Positions 17,268 through 26,733 of a DNA stretch of 64,000 nt are shown here, in pieces. Origin of the DNA: CAWEWH01 sp963812775 (GTDB lineage: Bacteria; Pseudomonadota; Alphaproteobacteria; Rhizobiales; Beijerinckiaceae); contig CAWEWH010000008.1 in NCBI GenBank assembly GCA_963812775.1, positions 124,001-188,000 on the forward strand, in the 5' to 3' direction. Position 1 is the stretch's first letter. Each line of letters starts with the position of its first letter. The translations under genes were made by a program, and so were the position numbers. The notes under the pieces are model-generated. The model had not been told where the DNA came from. It saw nothing but the letters and a program-made list of their open reading frames with translations, and made no database searches.

Positions 17268-17732
17268 GGTGAAGCGGACGCTTGAGCCGGCGCTCGCCTG
17301 CCACCACTTCTGACCCAAAGCGGACCTTAGCCCAGTTCCAGGCGCGACCTTAAAGCCTGTCAGTCGAAAGCACTCCGTCGTCGCCTCCGTCCTCTTGAAG
17401 ATACGCGATGCACGATCCTGCGCGTCGCCGCTCATGCGTCGCAGGCGTTCGACCTCACCCGGGCCCGGGAGGTTGCGACGACTTATCTTTTCTCGAACGT
17501 CTCAGAGGCTGGAGGCGCTCACCGCCATGAGCCAAGCCTGCCCGGACGCCTTGAATGTCGCCAAGCTGGCCGCACTGCTGGAAGCGAAGCGCCTCAGCAA
17601 TTGTGGCTATTCGGTAACAATGTTCCCCAAAGCACAACGGCACTGCTTGAGCCTTCGACGCGGGCCAACAGGTACAGTAGCGTCAAAGCTTGTACTGCGC
17701 CCGCTCGTAGAGTGGCGTGTTTCGGGGCTGAC
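17268..17732. other. 465-base stretch without a supportable gene
   Basis: Lies between R copy 3 and the autotransporter start. The only longer open frames here have no recognisable motif, no convincing ribosome-binding site and unusual composition. One (17395-17736) includes ALNVAKLAALLEAKRLSNC, which could be a remnant of a lost gene but matches nothing I can name. The promoter of the autotransporter is presumably here, but I cannot identify it. Confidence 0.5.
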
Positions 17733-20434
17733 ATGAGTCAAGATCAGTTCCGCGAGGGTCCCTCGCGAGCCGTGGTTGAAACCGATTCCGAAATACTCGT
17801 TCGCGCGTCCGTCAACAGCTTGGCGTCGCAAGTCGTGCGCGAGGGTTCGGGCCGGCCCAGCAGCAGGATGTTCGAGAAAAGCCGCGCGGCTGCACGATTG
17901 GCAAGCGGATTTCTTCCGGGTTTGCGCGCCCATCTTCTTGCGACCACTGCCCTCGCGCTGACGGGCCTGCCTACCGCCGCGCAGACGACAAACTTTATCC
18001 CGACCAGCTCGGGCTCTTGGTTTGCCGCGGCAAATTGGAGCGCCGGCGTCCCGAGGGCGGGCACCCAACAGACCAACGTATCCAGTGGCGGCACAGCGCT
18101 AATCTCTGGGGCCCCCGCATTTGGTGGGTCCTCCCTCCTCATATCGAACGGTAGCACCGTTACCATTCAACCTGGCGGCAGCTTGACCATGTCGCTAAAC
18201 GGGCTGATCACGCTTAATGGTGGTACCTTGCGTTCAACAACGGACGCGACATTCGATAATGTCCAATTTGTTCTCGGCTCGAGCTCGACCTTCAGCGCAG
18301 CGGCCGGGCAGTCGCTCACACTCGGCGTCGGCGGCGGCCCCCCCACTTCAGCAGTTTGGATTTGCGTGGGGGTGGCAGCCTAGTCTTCGGCTCAGCATCG
18401 GACACGGGTACTGTCAATCTTGGCAGCAATTTCGTCAACTTCGATGCCTCGCCCTATACCGTCGCCGTGAATGGGGGGCTCTTGCGGGGTATCTCCGCCG
18501 CCCTCGGATTCGTTACCGTACACGCTGAACGTACCTTTGTGGCCGCGGGAGCAACACTCGATTTCAGCGGGATCCTGTTTTTCTCAATTATACCACAGGG
18601 AATAAGCAATCTTCTTGGAGCGGGCAAAGTCATCATTCAAGGGCCCTTTCCACTGAAGATTCAGGCCGGCGATTTTTCGGGGACCATTTCGGGAGACGCT
18701 GGTCTGTTTCGCACCAATCTCAATTTCGTGCCGGGCCTCGGCAATGTGCTTACACTTTCCGGCAACAACACCTACACCGGACCCACAACAGTCGACGGCG
18801 GTTCGCTGATCGTGAACGGAGTCATCGTTTCGGACACCACCGTGAATAACTTGGGACTTCTCGGGGGAACTGGTGTCGTGAAAGACGTTTTTGTCGGCAG
18901 CCTCGGAGTTCTTTCCCCGGGCAACCTCGGCGCTATCGGAACATTGAAATCGACGGGACTGGTTCAGTTTTCTCAGAATTCAGTGTTCGGCGTTGAGGTG
19001 AATGCCGCCAGGGGATCCGACCGACTGAACACGGTGAAAGCAAATCTCGCCGGGCGGGTTGCAGTCGTGCCCCAAACTGGAACCTACCAGGCAGTGACGC
19101 GCTATCTCATTCTCTCCGCGTCAGACCCACTGCACAGCACGTTCTCGAGCGTCACAAGCAGCGCCTCGTTCCTCGCACCCTCGCTGACCTACGATGCAAA
19201 CAACGTTTTTTTGACGCTCACGAGAATACCGATCGGCGCCCAGGCAAGAACCGCCAACGAGCTTGCGGTGGGCGCGGCGCTGGATCAGTTTCCGACCGAC
19301 GATCCAGTCTTCCTCGCCGTCGCCGCGCTGCCGGGCGGCGAGCAACGATGGGGCGCCTTCGACGCGCTCTCGGGTGAGGTGCATGCCTCGACCCAAAGCG
19401 CCCTTATCGATGAGAGCCGGTACATGCGCCAGGCGATGCTGAACCGCCTCCGCACCGCCAACTTTGCCGAGGCCACCGGCACCCTCGGGGCGCTGGCGCT
19501 CGGTGGGCCGGCGACCTTCGCGGCGCTTGCCGGCGACAACGAGCGCTACACGGCCGACATGCCGGCTCCGGTCATGGTGTCGCCGATCCGCCGTGCCATC
19601 GGCATGTGGGCGCACGGCTACGGGGCCTGGGGCAATCTTGGCGGCAACCTCAATGCCGCCAACGTGGACCGCCGCACCGGCGGCTTCGCGGCCGGCGTCG
19701 ACACCGGGTCCTTCGCCCTCGGCCCCTTCAACGTCACGCGGCTCGGCATTGCCGGCGGCTACTCGCAATCAGAGATCGACGTGAAGGCGCGCGCTAGCTC
19801 CGCCCACATCGAGACCGGCCACGTAGGCGCCTATTGGTCGACGAACCTGCTCGGCCTCAACTTCCGGTCGGGTGCCGCGCTAGCGCTGCATTCCATCGAC
19901 ACGAGCCGCTTCATAGCCTTCCCGGGCTTTACCGACACGGCGCGCGCTACCTACGACGGCTGGACGGCGCAGAGTTTCTCCGAGGTCGCTTACGGCTTCT
20001 CGGCGGGGCCCGTCGCGGTTGAGCCCTTCGCGGGCTTGGCGAGTGTATGGGTCAAGACCGATGCCATCCGCGAGCTCGGCGGACCAGCGGCATTGGCCGG
20101 CCGCAGCGAGAGCACGGACGCGACATACTCGACGGTCGGCGCGCGCCTAGCGGTCACCGGCATGCTGGGTAGCATGAGCGTCACGGCGCGTGGCACGCTC
20201 GCCTGGCAGCACGCCTTCGGCGACATCACGCCGGACCGGCTCCTTGCCTTCCAGTCGAACGCTACTGCGTTCGGCATCCACGGCGTGCCCATCGCCCGCG
20301 ACGCACTGCTTGCCGAGGCAGGCCTTGATCTGCGAATCACCACGAACGCGGTCCTTGGCGTGACGTATTCGGGACAGCTCGCTCACAACGTTCAGGACCA
20401 CGCGGTCAAGGGAACCCTCGCGATCCGGTTCTGA
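17733..20434 (+). CDS. Autotransporter outer-membrane protein, frameshifted at a poly-C tract
   Basis: Type V secretion protein. Frame one gives a signal peptide ending GLPTAAQ and the passenger start (SSGSWFAAANWSAGVP). Frame two continues the beta-helical passenger, including the autotransporter-associated repeat LTLSGNNTYTGPTTVDGGSL, then a C-terminal autotransporter beta-barrel of about 280 residues from MWAHGYGAWGNLGGNLNAAN to the terminal phenylalanine of LAIRF. The break is in seven C at 18338-18344; an eighth C restores GGGPPHFSSLDLRGGGSLVFG and gives a 900-residue frame. ATG 17868 is an alternative start nearer the signal peptide. The passenger function (adhesin or other) cannot be told. 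It may be phase-variable, a pseudogene or a base-call error. Confidence 0.85.
18338..18344 (+). repeat. Poly-C tract (7 C) at the autotransporter frameshift
   Basis: A run of seven C, preceded by GGCGGCGG and followed by ACTTCAGC, marks the exact point where the passenger changes reading frame. Homopolymer runs are hot spots for slipped-strand mispairing and also for sequencing errors. Confidence 0.9.
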
Positions 20435-20616
20435 CAATTCTCCGGGGCGCCGCACGAACCGGCGCCACCTCGCGGGCGACGCGGGATCGAAGGTCCGCTC
20501 CTGGCACTCTCCCGACCTCCGCGGGAGGGGGCGCGCACCGACAAACATCCGGCCAAGTTGGCACAAAGTTCGATGGGTCGCGCCGCGACGAGCGCGCCCG
20601 TGTCCCTTGCGTCCCC

Positions 20617-22134
20617 TTACCGCCGGAACTGCTTCACGTCCGAGCGCGAACCGTCCTGGAAGACGATCTGCGCCGAGACCGAGCGCGTCGCCGGCGCCAC
20701 CTTCATGTAGGGAGTGAAGGTGCCCGGCAGCGCGTGCGGGTTCTTCTCGTCGCAGGGCGGCAGCGGCACCACCTGGTCGGGCGTCGTCTTGTCGAGGCCG
20801 ATGCGCAGCTCCTTGATGGCGCAGCGATACGACACGAGCGTCGTGTAGTAGAGCAGCACGCCGTTGAAGTCGCGAAACGACAGCCAGCTCCCGGAGATCA
20901 TGTTGATGGTCCGCATCTGCTCGCGCACCAAGGCCGAGGTCGGCTCGAACGCGATGGCGAAGGGACCAACCTGCACGCCCGCCGGATCGGTGTAGCGCAC
21001 ATAGACGGTGCCCGAGGGCGTGTCGCCGTCGAGCTCGAAGGAGGGGTTGGGCATGCGCCGGCCGGTGCGCTGGTCGAGGACGTCGAGCACGCCCGTCTCC
21101 TTGAACGGGCCGCCCTCGCCGAAGCGCCAGGCGATGGCGGTCGCCGCCTCCGGCAGCGAGATGTTGCCGTGCCAGCCGGCATTGGAGCGCGTGAAGCTGA
21201 CGAGGGGCGCGTTGACGACCGGGTTGTTGTCGGCGCCGGGCGGCGCCAGGATGCGCTGCACGTTCTGCTGCGGCGGCAGCGCCGCCACCTTCTGGCGCGG
21301 CTGCGCCACGGGCTCGATCACCTCTTTGCCGTCGCCCGGCTTGAGGATGAGGTCGCCGACGATCTGGTCGTAATAGGCCGGTGTCTGGTCGTGCTTGACG
21401 CTGAGCGCCAGCTGCTTGACCTCGGCCTGCGTGCGCTTGGCCACCTGCACCATGGAGAGGCCGGGCGTGCCGAGCTGCTTGATGAAGTTGCGGGTGAACA
21501 CCGAGTTCCTGTCGCCGTCGGTGTCGGACAGGCGGTCGAGCGCCTGCTGCTTGGTGCCGGCCGAATAGATGACGAAGACGCCCTCCGGCGCCTGCATGGC
21601 AGCAAGCCCCGCCGAGCCGCCGAGGGCGCGCGTGCCGGCCCGCTCGAAGGGATTGTTGCGGCAGGCGTCGAGCGCCAGGATGATGGTGCCGGCGCCGCGC
21701 GCCTGCATGCGCTCGACGAGGCGGTCGACCGCGAAGGAGGCGTCGCGCACTAGTTCCTCCTGGCCGAAGGTGGCGGCCGGCACGTCGACCGGCAGCAGAT
21801 AATTGAGGCCGCGGATCTCGTAGCCGTGGCCGGCGAAGAAGAAGAAGGCCACGTCGCCCGCCTCGATGAGGCGGTCAAGGGCGCCTAGCGCCTCGTTCAT
21901 GACGCGCTGGCTGGCATTCTCGGCAACCACCACCTGGAAGCCGAGCCCCTTGAGCGTCTCGCCCACCGCCTTGGCGTCGCTGATGGCCTTCTGCAGCGCC
22001 GGCACGTTCTTGTAGCCGTCGTTGCCGATGACCAGCGCCACGCGCTTTGCCGCCGCCGCCGGCGTCGCCGCCAGCAGGCCGAAGGCCATCAGCATGAGCG
22101 CAAAGCTCCGCACCAGGCCGTAGATCGAATGCAT
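20617..22134 (-). CDS. Secreted caspase-like (peptidase C14) protein
   Basis: A 505-residue protein with a Sec signal peptide (FALMLMAFGLLAATPAAAA) and an N-terminal caspase/metacaspase p20-like domain starting KRVALVIGNDGYKNVPALQ. The catalytic dyad is His103 in FFAGHGYE and Cys158 in LALDACRNNPF. The roughly 230-residue C-terminal part is unassigned. It has a Pro/Gln linker and sections such as GTVYVRYTDPAGVQVGPFAI that look like a beta-rich domain, and it contains two cysteines near the end that could form a disulfide. Family members usually cleave after basic residues. Export suggests a periplasmic or envelope role. It is divergent from the adjacent chemoreceptor and convergent with the autotransporter. 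Confidence 0.88.
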   Translation of the reverse strand: MHSIYGLVRSFALMLMAFGLLAATPAAAAKRVALVIGNDGYKNVPALQKAISDAKAVGETLKGLGFQVVVAENASQRVMNEALGALDRLIEAGDVAFFFFAGHGYEIRGLNYLLPVDVPAATFGQEELVRDASFAVDRLVERMQARGAGTIILALDACRNNPFERAGTRALGGSAGLAAMQAPEGVFVIYSAGTKQQALDRLSDTDGDRNSVFTRNFIKQLGTPGLSMVQVAKRTQAEVKQLALSVKHDQTPAYYDQIVGDLILKPGDGKEVIEPVAQPRQKVAALPPQQNVQRILAPPGADNNPVVNAPLVSFTRSNAGWHGNISLPEAATAIAWRFGEGGPFKETGVLDVLDQRTGRRMPNPSFELDGDTPSGTVYVRYTDPAGVQVGPFAIAFEPTSALVREQMRTINMISGSWLSFRDFNGVLLYYTTLVSYRCAIKELRIGLDKTTPDQVVPLPPCDEKNPHALPGTFTPYMKVAPATRSVSAQIVFQDGSRSDVKQFRR

Positions 22135-22335
22135 GGATATCCCCCTTCGCCGCAGTGTCCGGCGCGCCGCCGACGCGGGCGCGATGATGCCATGGGGCGG
22201 CGGCCTAGAACAGCGGGGGCTTGCGGGCTCGCCCGCGCGGTCGACATTTCCTCACAAAAACGTGGGGCAGCAATTCTTAACGCATTGGCAAACCTCCTCT
22301 CCTAGGGTCGCAGCCTTGGGGGTCGTTCGGCGCGC

Positions 22336-23748
22336 ATGGCAATTTCCTCGGCCTATCAGCTTGGTCTGGGCATGTACGGCCTGGACAGCGACACCAGCGC
22401 GGCGCGAGGCGAGGTGTGGCGGCTGCTCGAGCCGCAAGTGGACGCATTTATCGATCGCTACCTCGACAACGTGCTCGCCTTCACGCCCGAATATCACGGC
22501 ACGATCCAGGCGCACGGCACGGAATTCCGCGCCATGATTCGCAAATATACCGAGCGGCTGTTCGTGCGGCCTTTCGACGAAGCCTGGATCAACGACATAA
22601 AGACGCGCGTCGAGGAGGAAGCGGCGCTCGGCCTCGACATGCGCACGCGCGGCGTCATCTCCAAATACCTGCTCACCGGCCTGCAGCAGCTCGTGGGCGG
22701 GCGCCTGAGCGTCAACAAGCGCCGGGCCATGCGCATCGTCGACATGGCGACGCGCGTCCTGCTGCTCGACGAGGCCAACGCCGTAGCCCTTCATTACAAC
22801 GCCCAGGCCAAGGCGGCGAAACTGCGCGACAGCCGCCTCGGCAGCGCTATCGAGGCCTTCGGCCAGGCCATCGGCAGCATCCGCAGCTCGATGACCGACG
22901 CCGCCGCCTCGCTGAAGGACACCTCCAACGACCTCACCGGAGCGGCGGGCCAAGCCCTCGACCAGGTGCAGACGGCAAGCCGCGCCGCCCAGGACAGCGC
23001 CGGCAACGTCAACATCATGGCGGCCGCCACCGAGGAGCTCACCTCCTCCATCGCCGAGATCGGCGAGCAGGCTGAGGGCAGCGCCGGCATGGTGCAGGAG
23101 GCGGTGGTGCATGTCGACCGCAGCCAGGGCACGGCGCGGCTGTTGTCGGAGGCGGTGGAGAAGATCGGCTCCGTTGCCGGCTTCATCAGCCAGGTGGCGG
23201 CCCATACCAACCTCCTGGCGCTCAATGCCACCATCGAGGCGGCGCGGGCCGGCGAGGCCGGGCGCGGCTTTGCGGTTGTGGCCGCCGAGGTCAAGACTCT
23301 TGCCGCACAAATCTCCAAGGCCACGCAGGACATCGCCAAGCAGATCGACGTGATCCAGCAGGCAACGCGCCAGTCGGTGGACGACATCGAGGGCACGCGC
23401 CAGATCATCGCCGCGCTCGCCGGGCGGGCGGCCGCCGTCGCCGCCTCGGTCAGCGAGCAGACCAGCGCCACCTCGAGCATTGCCGAGGGCGCCAGCAACG
23501 CCGCCCTCAATGCCGCAACCGTGTCCGAGGCGCTGAAGGCGGTGGACATCACCGTCGCCAGGACGCGGGTGGCGGCCGAGGCTGCGCTCAATTTCTGGCG
23601 TGACCTGTCGGAGCGCACGGCCGAGATCGGCGGCGCCGTGGACCGGCTGTTCGAGGCTGCCGCCGAGGACAAGATCAGCAAGCTCTCGGCGCTGGCGTCG
23701 CGCGGCTTCACGGCGCCGGCCACCAGAGCGGTGGTGAGCGGAACGTGA
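22336..23748 (+). CDS. Soluble chemoreceptor with a globin-sensor-like N-terminal domain
   Basis: A 470-residue protein with no membrane segment. Residues about 20-160 look all-helical and resemble globin-coupled sensors (VDAFIDRYLDNVLAFTPEY, MRTRGVISKYLLTGLQQLV). The C-terminal methyl-accepting domain has the tip VAAHTNLLALNATIEAARAG. In canonical globin sensors the proximal histidine sits in an H-x-x-I/L-G-L context; here the comparable stretch reads EAALGL, so haem binding is doubtful. This alignment is by eye. By family it would signal to CheA/CheW in response to a cytoplasmic cue. The start ATG 22336 has no strong ribosome-binding site. Confidence 0.82.
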   Translation: MAISSAYQLGLGMYGLDSDTSAARGEVWRLLEPQVDAFIDRYLDNVLAFTPEYHGTIQAHGTEFRAMIRKYTERLFVRPFDEAWINDIKTRVEEEAALGLDMRTRGVISKYLLTGLQQLVGGRLSVNKRRAMRIVDMATRVLLLDEANAVALHYNAQAKAAKLRDSRLGSAIEAFGQAIGSIRSSMTDAAASLKDTSNDLTGAAGQALDQVQTASRAAQDSAGNVNIMAAATEELTSSIAEIGEQAEGSAGMVQEAVVHVDRSQGTARLLSEAVEKIGSVAGFISQVAAHTNLLALNATIEAARAGEAGRGFAVVAAEVKTLAAQISKATQDIAKQIDVIQQATRQSVDDIEGTRQIIAALAGRAAAVAASVSEQTSATSSIAEGASNAALNAATVSEALKAVDITVARTRVAAEAALNFWRDLSERTAEIGGAVDRLFEAAAEDKISKLSALASRGFTAPATRAVVSGT

Positions 23749-23842
23749 AGCGCCCGTCTACGCTTTATGACGTTTTGCCACTACAATGGGCCGCATCCCG
23801 GCATCGTGCGGGGCTCTGGAGGGGGGCGCCCTGGAGGGCACC

Positions 23843-24622
23843 ATGTGGAATTTGGCGGACATCATGCAGGCGGCGCAGGGCGGGCAAGCCATGATGAATC
23901 TCGCCCAGCAATTCGGCCTGTCGCAGGCCCAGACGCAGCGTGCGGTGGAGGCGCTGCTGCCGGCCTTCTCGCTCGGCCTGCAGCGCCAGGCCCAGACGGC
24001 CACTACCTTCGCGTCCATGCTCGGCCTGATGAGCACCGGCAAGTTCGTGCCCTTCTTCGAGCAGCAGACAAAGGTGGCCGAGGCGGACACGCAGGGCGGC
24101 GCCGTCATCGACCAGCTCTTCGGCTCCCCGGAGATCAGCCGGCAGGTGGCCGCCCACGCCGCCGTGCTGTCGGGCGTTCCCACCGAAGTGCTGGTACGCA
24201 TGCAGCCGATTCTGGCGGCCATGATCATGGGCGGCCTGTTCAAGACCGCCATGGAGAGCGGCCTCGGCTCGCTGTTCGCGCAGATGAACGAGACCATGCA
24301 GAAGGCTGGCATGCCCGGCATGCCGGGCATGCCGGGCTTGGGGGCGCCCGCTGAGGCGAAGCCCGAGAGCGAGACGCATGCCGGCCCCGCGGGCGACATT
24401 TTCGCGCCCCTGCTCGGCCCCATGTTCACGGGCTTCTTCGGCAAGCCCGAGGCGGCGGACGGCGCCAAGCCCAGCAAGGCCACCGACCACACAATCGCCG
24501 ATCCGGCCCAGCAAGGCCTCGCGCAGCTGAGCCGCCTCTTCGAGGCCGGCAGCCAGGTGCAGCGCGACTACGTCGAGACCATGCAGAAGATTTTCGACCG
24601 CATGTCGGGCGACAAGGCCTAG
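23843..24622 (+). CDS. DUF937-like protein of unknown function
   Basis: A 259-residue protein. The N-terminal ~90 residues match the DUF937 pattern (MMNLAQQFGLSQAQTQRAVE, LLPAFSLGLQRQ). The middle holds MPGMPGMPGLGAPAEAKPE, encoded by short tandem repeats of GGCATGCC, and is probably a flexible linker. The C-terminal helix LSRLFEAGSQVQRDYVETMQ resembles phasin-like amphipathic helices, which is a loose inference. The start was moved to ATG 23843 because GGAGGG lies six bases upstream; an open frame extends to 23786. No signal peptide. It follows the chemoreceptor by 94 bases on the same strand. Confidence 0.65.
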   Translation: MWNLADIMQAAQGGQAMMNLAQQFGLSQAQTQRAVEALLPAFSLGLQRQAQTATTFASMLGLMSTGKFVPFFEQQTKVAEADTQGGAVIDQLFGSPEISRQVAAHAAVLSGVPTEVLVRMQPILAAMIMGGLFKTAMESGLGSLFAQMNETMQKAGMPGMPGMPGLGAPAEAKPESETHAGPAGDIFAPLLGPMFTGFFGKPEAADGAKPSKATDHTIADPAQQGLAQLSRLFEAGSQVQRDYVETMQKIFDRMSGDKA

Positions 24623-24776
24623 ACACTTCCGATCGAATCGCGGCGCGCCCACCCTTTCCTGCAAGGGGGGAGGTTTCGCGCACAGCCCTCTCGGTGAAAC
24701 TCCATCAGCTTGAAGCGGCGAGCGATCGGCCTGTCATTCGAGGCGAGGAATCAGAAAGAGGTTCCTCATTCGAAAC

Positions 24777-24817
24777 GAAAAAGGCCGCCCGCATCGCGGA
24801 GCGATGGACGGGCGGCC
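24777..24817 (-). terminator. Rho-independent terminator of the DUF1127 gene
   Basis: Read on the minus strand, GGCCGCCCG pairs with CGGGCGGCC with further pairing CATCG/CGATG toward the loop, followed by TTTTTCGTTTC. It lies 60 bases beyond the stop codon of the DUF1127 gene and is the clearest intrinsic terminator in the window. Confidence 0.85.
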
Positions 24818-24876
24818 GGAGGCGCGCAGCGGGAGGGGCGGGCCGCGGGCCTCAATGTCGGGCTTTCAACGAAGCC

Positions 24877-25221
24877 TCAAATGTACCGCGCCACGACGGG
24901 CTTTCTCTCGGCGTTGGCCGTTGCGGCCTGTCGCTGGCGCAAGCGCGTCAGCGACTGCGCCCATCGTTCGGCGGCGCGCTGGTTCAGCACCGATGACGGA
25001 TCGCATCGCCAGGGCTGGCCGAGCGCCGCGTCGACGTCGGCGCGGGTGAGACCGATGTCGCGCAACATGTGCTCGTCGAAGCGTGCAAGCTCGGCCACGT
25101 CACGGCGCGCCTTGAGCATGCGGGCGAGCGTTGCGACGGCCGCAAGGGTGAGCCTGCCGGCGCGGCGGATGATCGAATTGCCGCCGAACGGGACGGTGAC
25201 GGGGATCGCGCGACTGGTCAT
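24877..25221 (-). CDS. DUF1127 domain protein
   Basis: A 114-residue protein with the DUF1127 core in its middle (LARFDEHMLRDIGLTRADVD), preceded by an amphipathic stretch and followed by a longer than usual basic tail ending VVARYI. The start ATG 25221 is fixed by AAGGAGCCTCCC immediately upstream; the larger open frame to 25434 has no such support. DUF1127 proteins in alphaproteobacteria have been linked to RNA turnover and stress or nutrient responses, but the biochemical role here is unknown. It is divergent from a LysR gene, which may control it, and ends at a good intrinsic terminator. Confidence 0.88.
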   Translation of the reverse strand: MTSRAIPVTVPFGGNSIIRRAGRLTLAAVATLARMLKARRDVAELARFDEHMLRDIGLTRADVDAALGQPWRCDPSSVLNQRAAERWAQSLTRLRQRQAATANAERKPVVARYI

Positions 25222-25270
25222 GGGAGGCTCCTTCGGTATCAAGTTTTGTTGAGGCGCAAATAGCCACTGC

Positions 25271-25288
25271 CCGCAAAAACCTTTGCGG
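25271..25288 (-). promoter_or_regulatory. Inverted repeat in the DUF1127/LysR divergent region
   Basis: CCGCAAA-AACC-TTTGCGG, a perfect 7-bp inverted repeat, lies 50 bases upstream of the DUF1127 start in the 193-bp region shared with the divergent LysR gene. It could be an operator or a 5' leader hairpin. No LysR-type T-N11-A site was identified with confidence. Confidence 0.35.
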
Positions 25289-25414
25289 TTCATGGTGTTG
25301 GCTCTCACTGCTGGCAATATGCCTCTTGTCGATGGATCATTGAAACGAATACTTCTTATTGCTATCATCACCGGCAGTGATGGGACCTGAACCCACAATG
25401 CCAGGGAGCGCGCC

Positions 25415-26305
25415 ATGCCGCATTTGCTCGACATCGATCAATTGAAGACCTTCGTGGCCATCGCCGACACCGGCTCTTTCACGCGAGCCGCCGATGTCGT
25501 GCACAAGACCCAGTCGGCGGTGTCGATGCAGATGAAGCGCCTCGAGGAGCGGCTCGGGCGACCGGTGTTCGAGCGCGACGGCCGCCTGTCGAAGCTCAGC
25601 GAGGACGGCGAGAAGCTCCTCGACTATGCGCGGCGCATCGTGCGGCTCAATCTCGAATGCCTCGCCACTTTCGGCGACGTCGATCTCACCGGCCGTGTGC
25701 GGCTCGGCGTGCCGGACGACTATGCCGACCGCTACCTGCCGGAAATCCTGGCGCGCTTCTCGCGCTCCAATCCGCGCGTCGAGGTCACCGTGGTGTGCGA
25801 GCCGACCCCGATGCTGTCGGAGCGCGTGCATGCCGGCGATCTCGATCTCGCCATCATCACGCATGTCGAGGCCAAGGGTTACGTGTCGGAGATCGTGCGC
25901 GTCGAGCAATTGCTGTGGATCACCTCGACGCGCCATTGTGTGCACGAGGAGACGCCGTTGCCCCTGGCGCTGGGGCGGCCCACATGCAACTGGCGCCAGA
26001 GCGCCACCGAGGCCATGGAGCGCATCAACCGTCCCTTCCGCGTGCTCTATTCGAGCTGGAACTCCAACGCTGTCGGCGCCGCCGTCCTGGCCGGCCTCGC
26101 CGTCTCAGTGCTGCCGGAGAGCGCCGTCCGCCAGGGCATGCGGGTGCTCGGTTCCTCCGACGGCTTTCCGCCGCTGCCGTCGTGCAATATCGGCCTGATG
26201 CGCAACCGCCACGAGCCGACGGCTCTCGCCGAGGCGCTGGCCGGTCACATCGTTCAGAGCCTGGACAACCTGTCGGGAACGCGCCGTCTGGCGGCCGCCG
26301 AATGA
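25415..26305 (+). CDS. LysR-family transcriptional regulator
   Basis: A 296-residue regulator. The N-terminal winged helix-turn-helix covers residues 7-66 (LKTFVAIADTGSFTRAADVV, TQSAVSMQMKRLEERLG), followed by a linker helix and a type 2 periplasmic-binding-like effector domain from VRLGVPDDYADRYLPEILAR to about residue 285. The effector is unknown. The start ATG 25415 follows CAGGGAGCGCGCC. It is divergently transcribed from the DUF1127 gene with 193 bases between them, the usual LysR/target geometry, so regulation of that gene and autoregulation are likely by analogy. Confidence 0.93.
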   Translation: MPHLLDIDQLKTFVAIADTGSFTRAADVVHKTQSAVSMQMKRLEERLGRPVFERDGRLSKLSEDGEKLLDYARRIVRLNLECLATFGDVDLTGRVRLGVPDDYADRYLPEILARFSRSNPRVEVTVVCEPTPMLSERVHAGDLDLAIITHVEAKGYVSEIVRVEQLLWITSTRHCVHEETPLPLALGRPTCNWRQSATEAMERINRPFRVLYSSWNSNAVGAAVLAGLAVSVLPESAVRQGMRVLGSSDGFPPLPSCNIGLMRNRHEPTALAEALAGHIVQSLDNLSGTRRLAAAE

Positions 26306-26356
26306 CCAACACGGTGCTGCAGCGAGATGTCTTTTCGATGAGTTGCTGGGCGCGTT

Positions 26357-26406
26357 GATCCTCCCCCTTCAGGGGGAGGTCCGCCGCGAAGGCGGCGGGG
26401 AGGGAT
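26357..26406. repeat. Palindromic intergenic repeat (U1) between convergent genes
   Basis: Two adjacent hairpins, CTCCCCCTTCAGGGGGAG and CCGCCGCGAAGGCGGCGG, framed by GATC and GGGATC. It lies between the convergent LysR and Flp pilin genes, where it could act as a bidirectional transcription stop. Related CTCTCCC/GGGAGAG palindromes occur at 47791-47974. Confidence 0.7.
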
Positions 26407-26440
26407 CAAGGTGCCAACTGCGTACAGAACGCAGCACGCA

Positions 26441-26593
26441 CTACATGCTGTTGCTGACGTTGGAGAAGATGTTGGACAGCCGCGGCCCCATGAGCAGCAG
26501 CCCGGCGATGATCGCCATGGCGATGGAGGCCGCGATGAGCGCGTATTCGATCGCCGTTCCACCGGTCTCGTCGTTCCAGAATTTGCGCAGCAT
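26441..26593 (-). CDS. Flp family type IVb pilin (orphan)
   Basis: A 50-residue protein starting MLRKFWNDETGGTAIEYALI. The G-T-A-I-E-Y-A-L-I-A-A stretch is the class-defining Flp/Fap pilin motif, with a prepilin-peptidase site before it and Glu16 at the conserved position 5-type glutamate. A hydrophobic helix (AASIAMAIIAGLLLMG) and a short polar tail follow. GGAG lies about eight bases upstream of the ATG. By family it is processed by a CpaA/TadV prepilin peptidase and polymerised by a Tad/Cpa system; no such genes are in this window, so it is either an orphan or an additional pilin. Confidence 0.9.
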   Translation of the reverse strand: MLRKFWNDETGGTAIEYALIAASIAMAIIAGLLLMGPRLSNIFSNVSNSM

Positions 26594-26733
26594 GAGTGGC
26601 TCCGTAGCGGCCCGCATATTGGACCGGTCCCCCTCAGCGGAGCGTTAACTGGTTACCGCAAGGACGAGCCTGCACGGGCCGCTATTCCAGCGGCGTGAAG
26701 GAAGCGTAAAGGCGGTGCAAGAAATCGAGCGAT

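Noticed and set aside
14413..20434. Genomic island with integrase or transposase
   Set aside because: The block looks accessory, but no recombinase, tRNA target or direct-repeat boundary is visible, so an island call is not supported.
23842..24622. Phasin annotation for the DUF937-like protein
   Set aside because: Only the last helix loosely resembles a phasin; the N-terminal pattern is DUF937-like, and no polyhydroxyalkanoate genes are adjacent.
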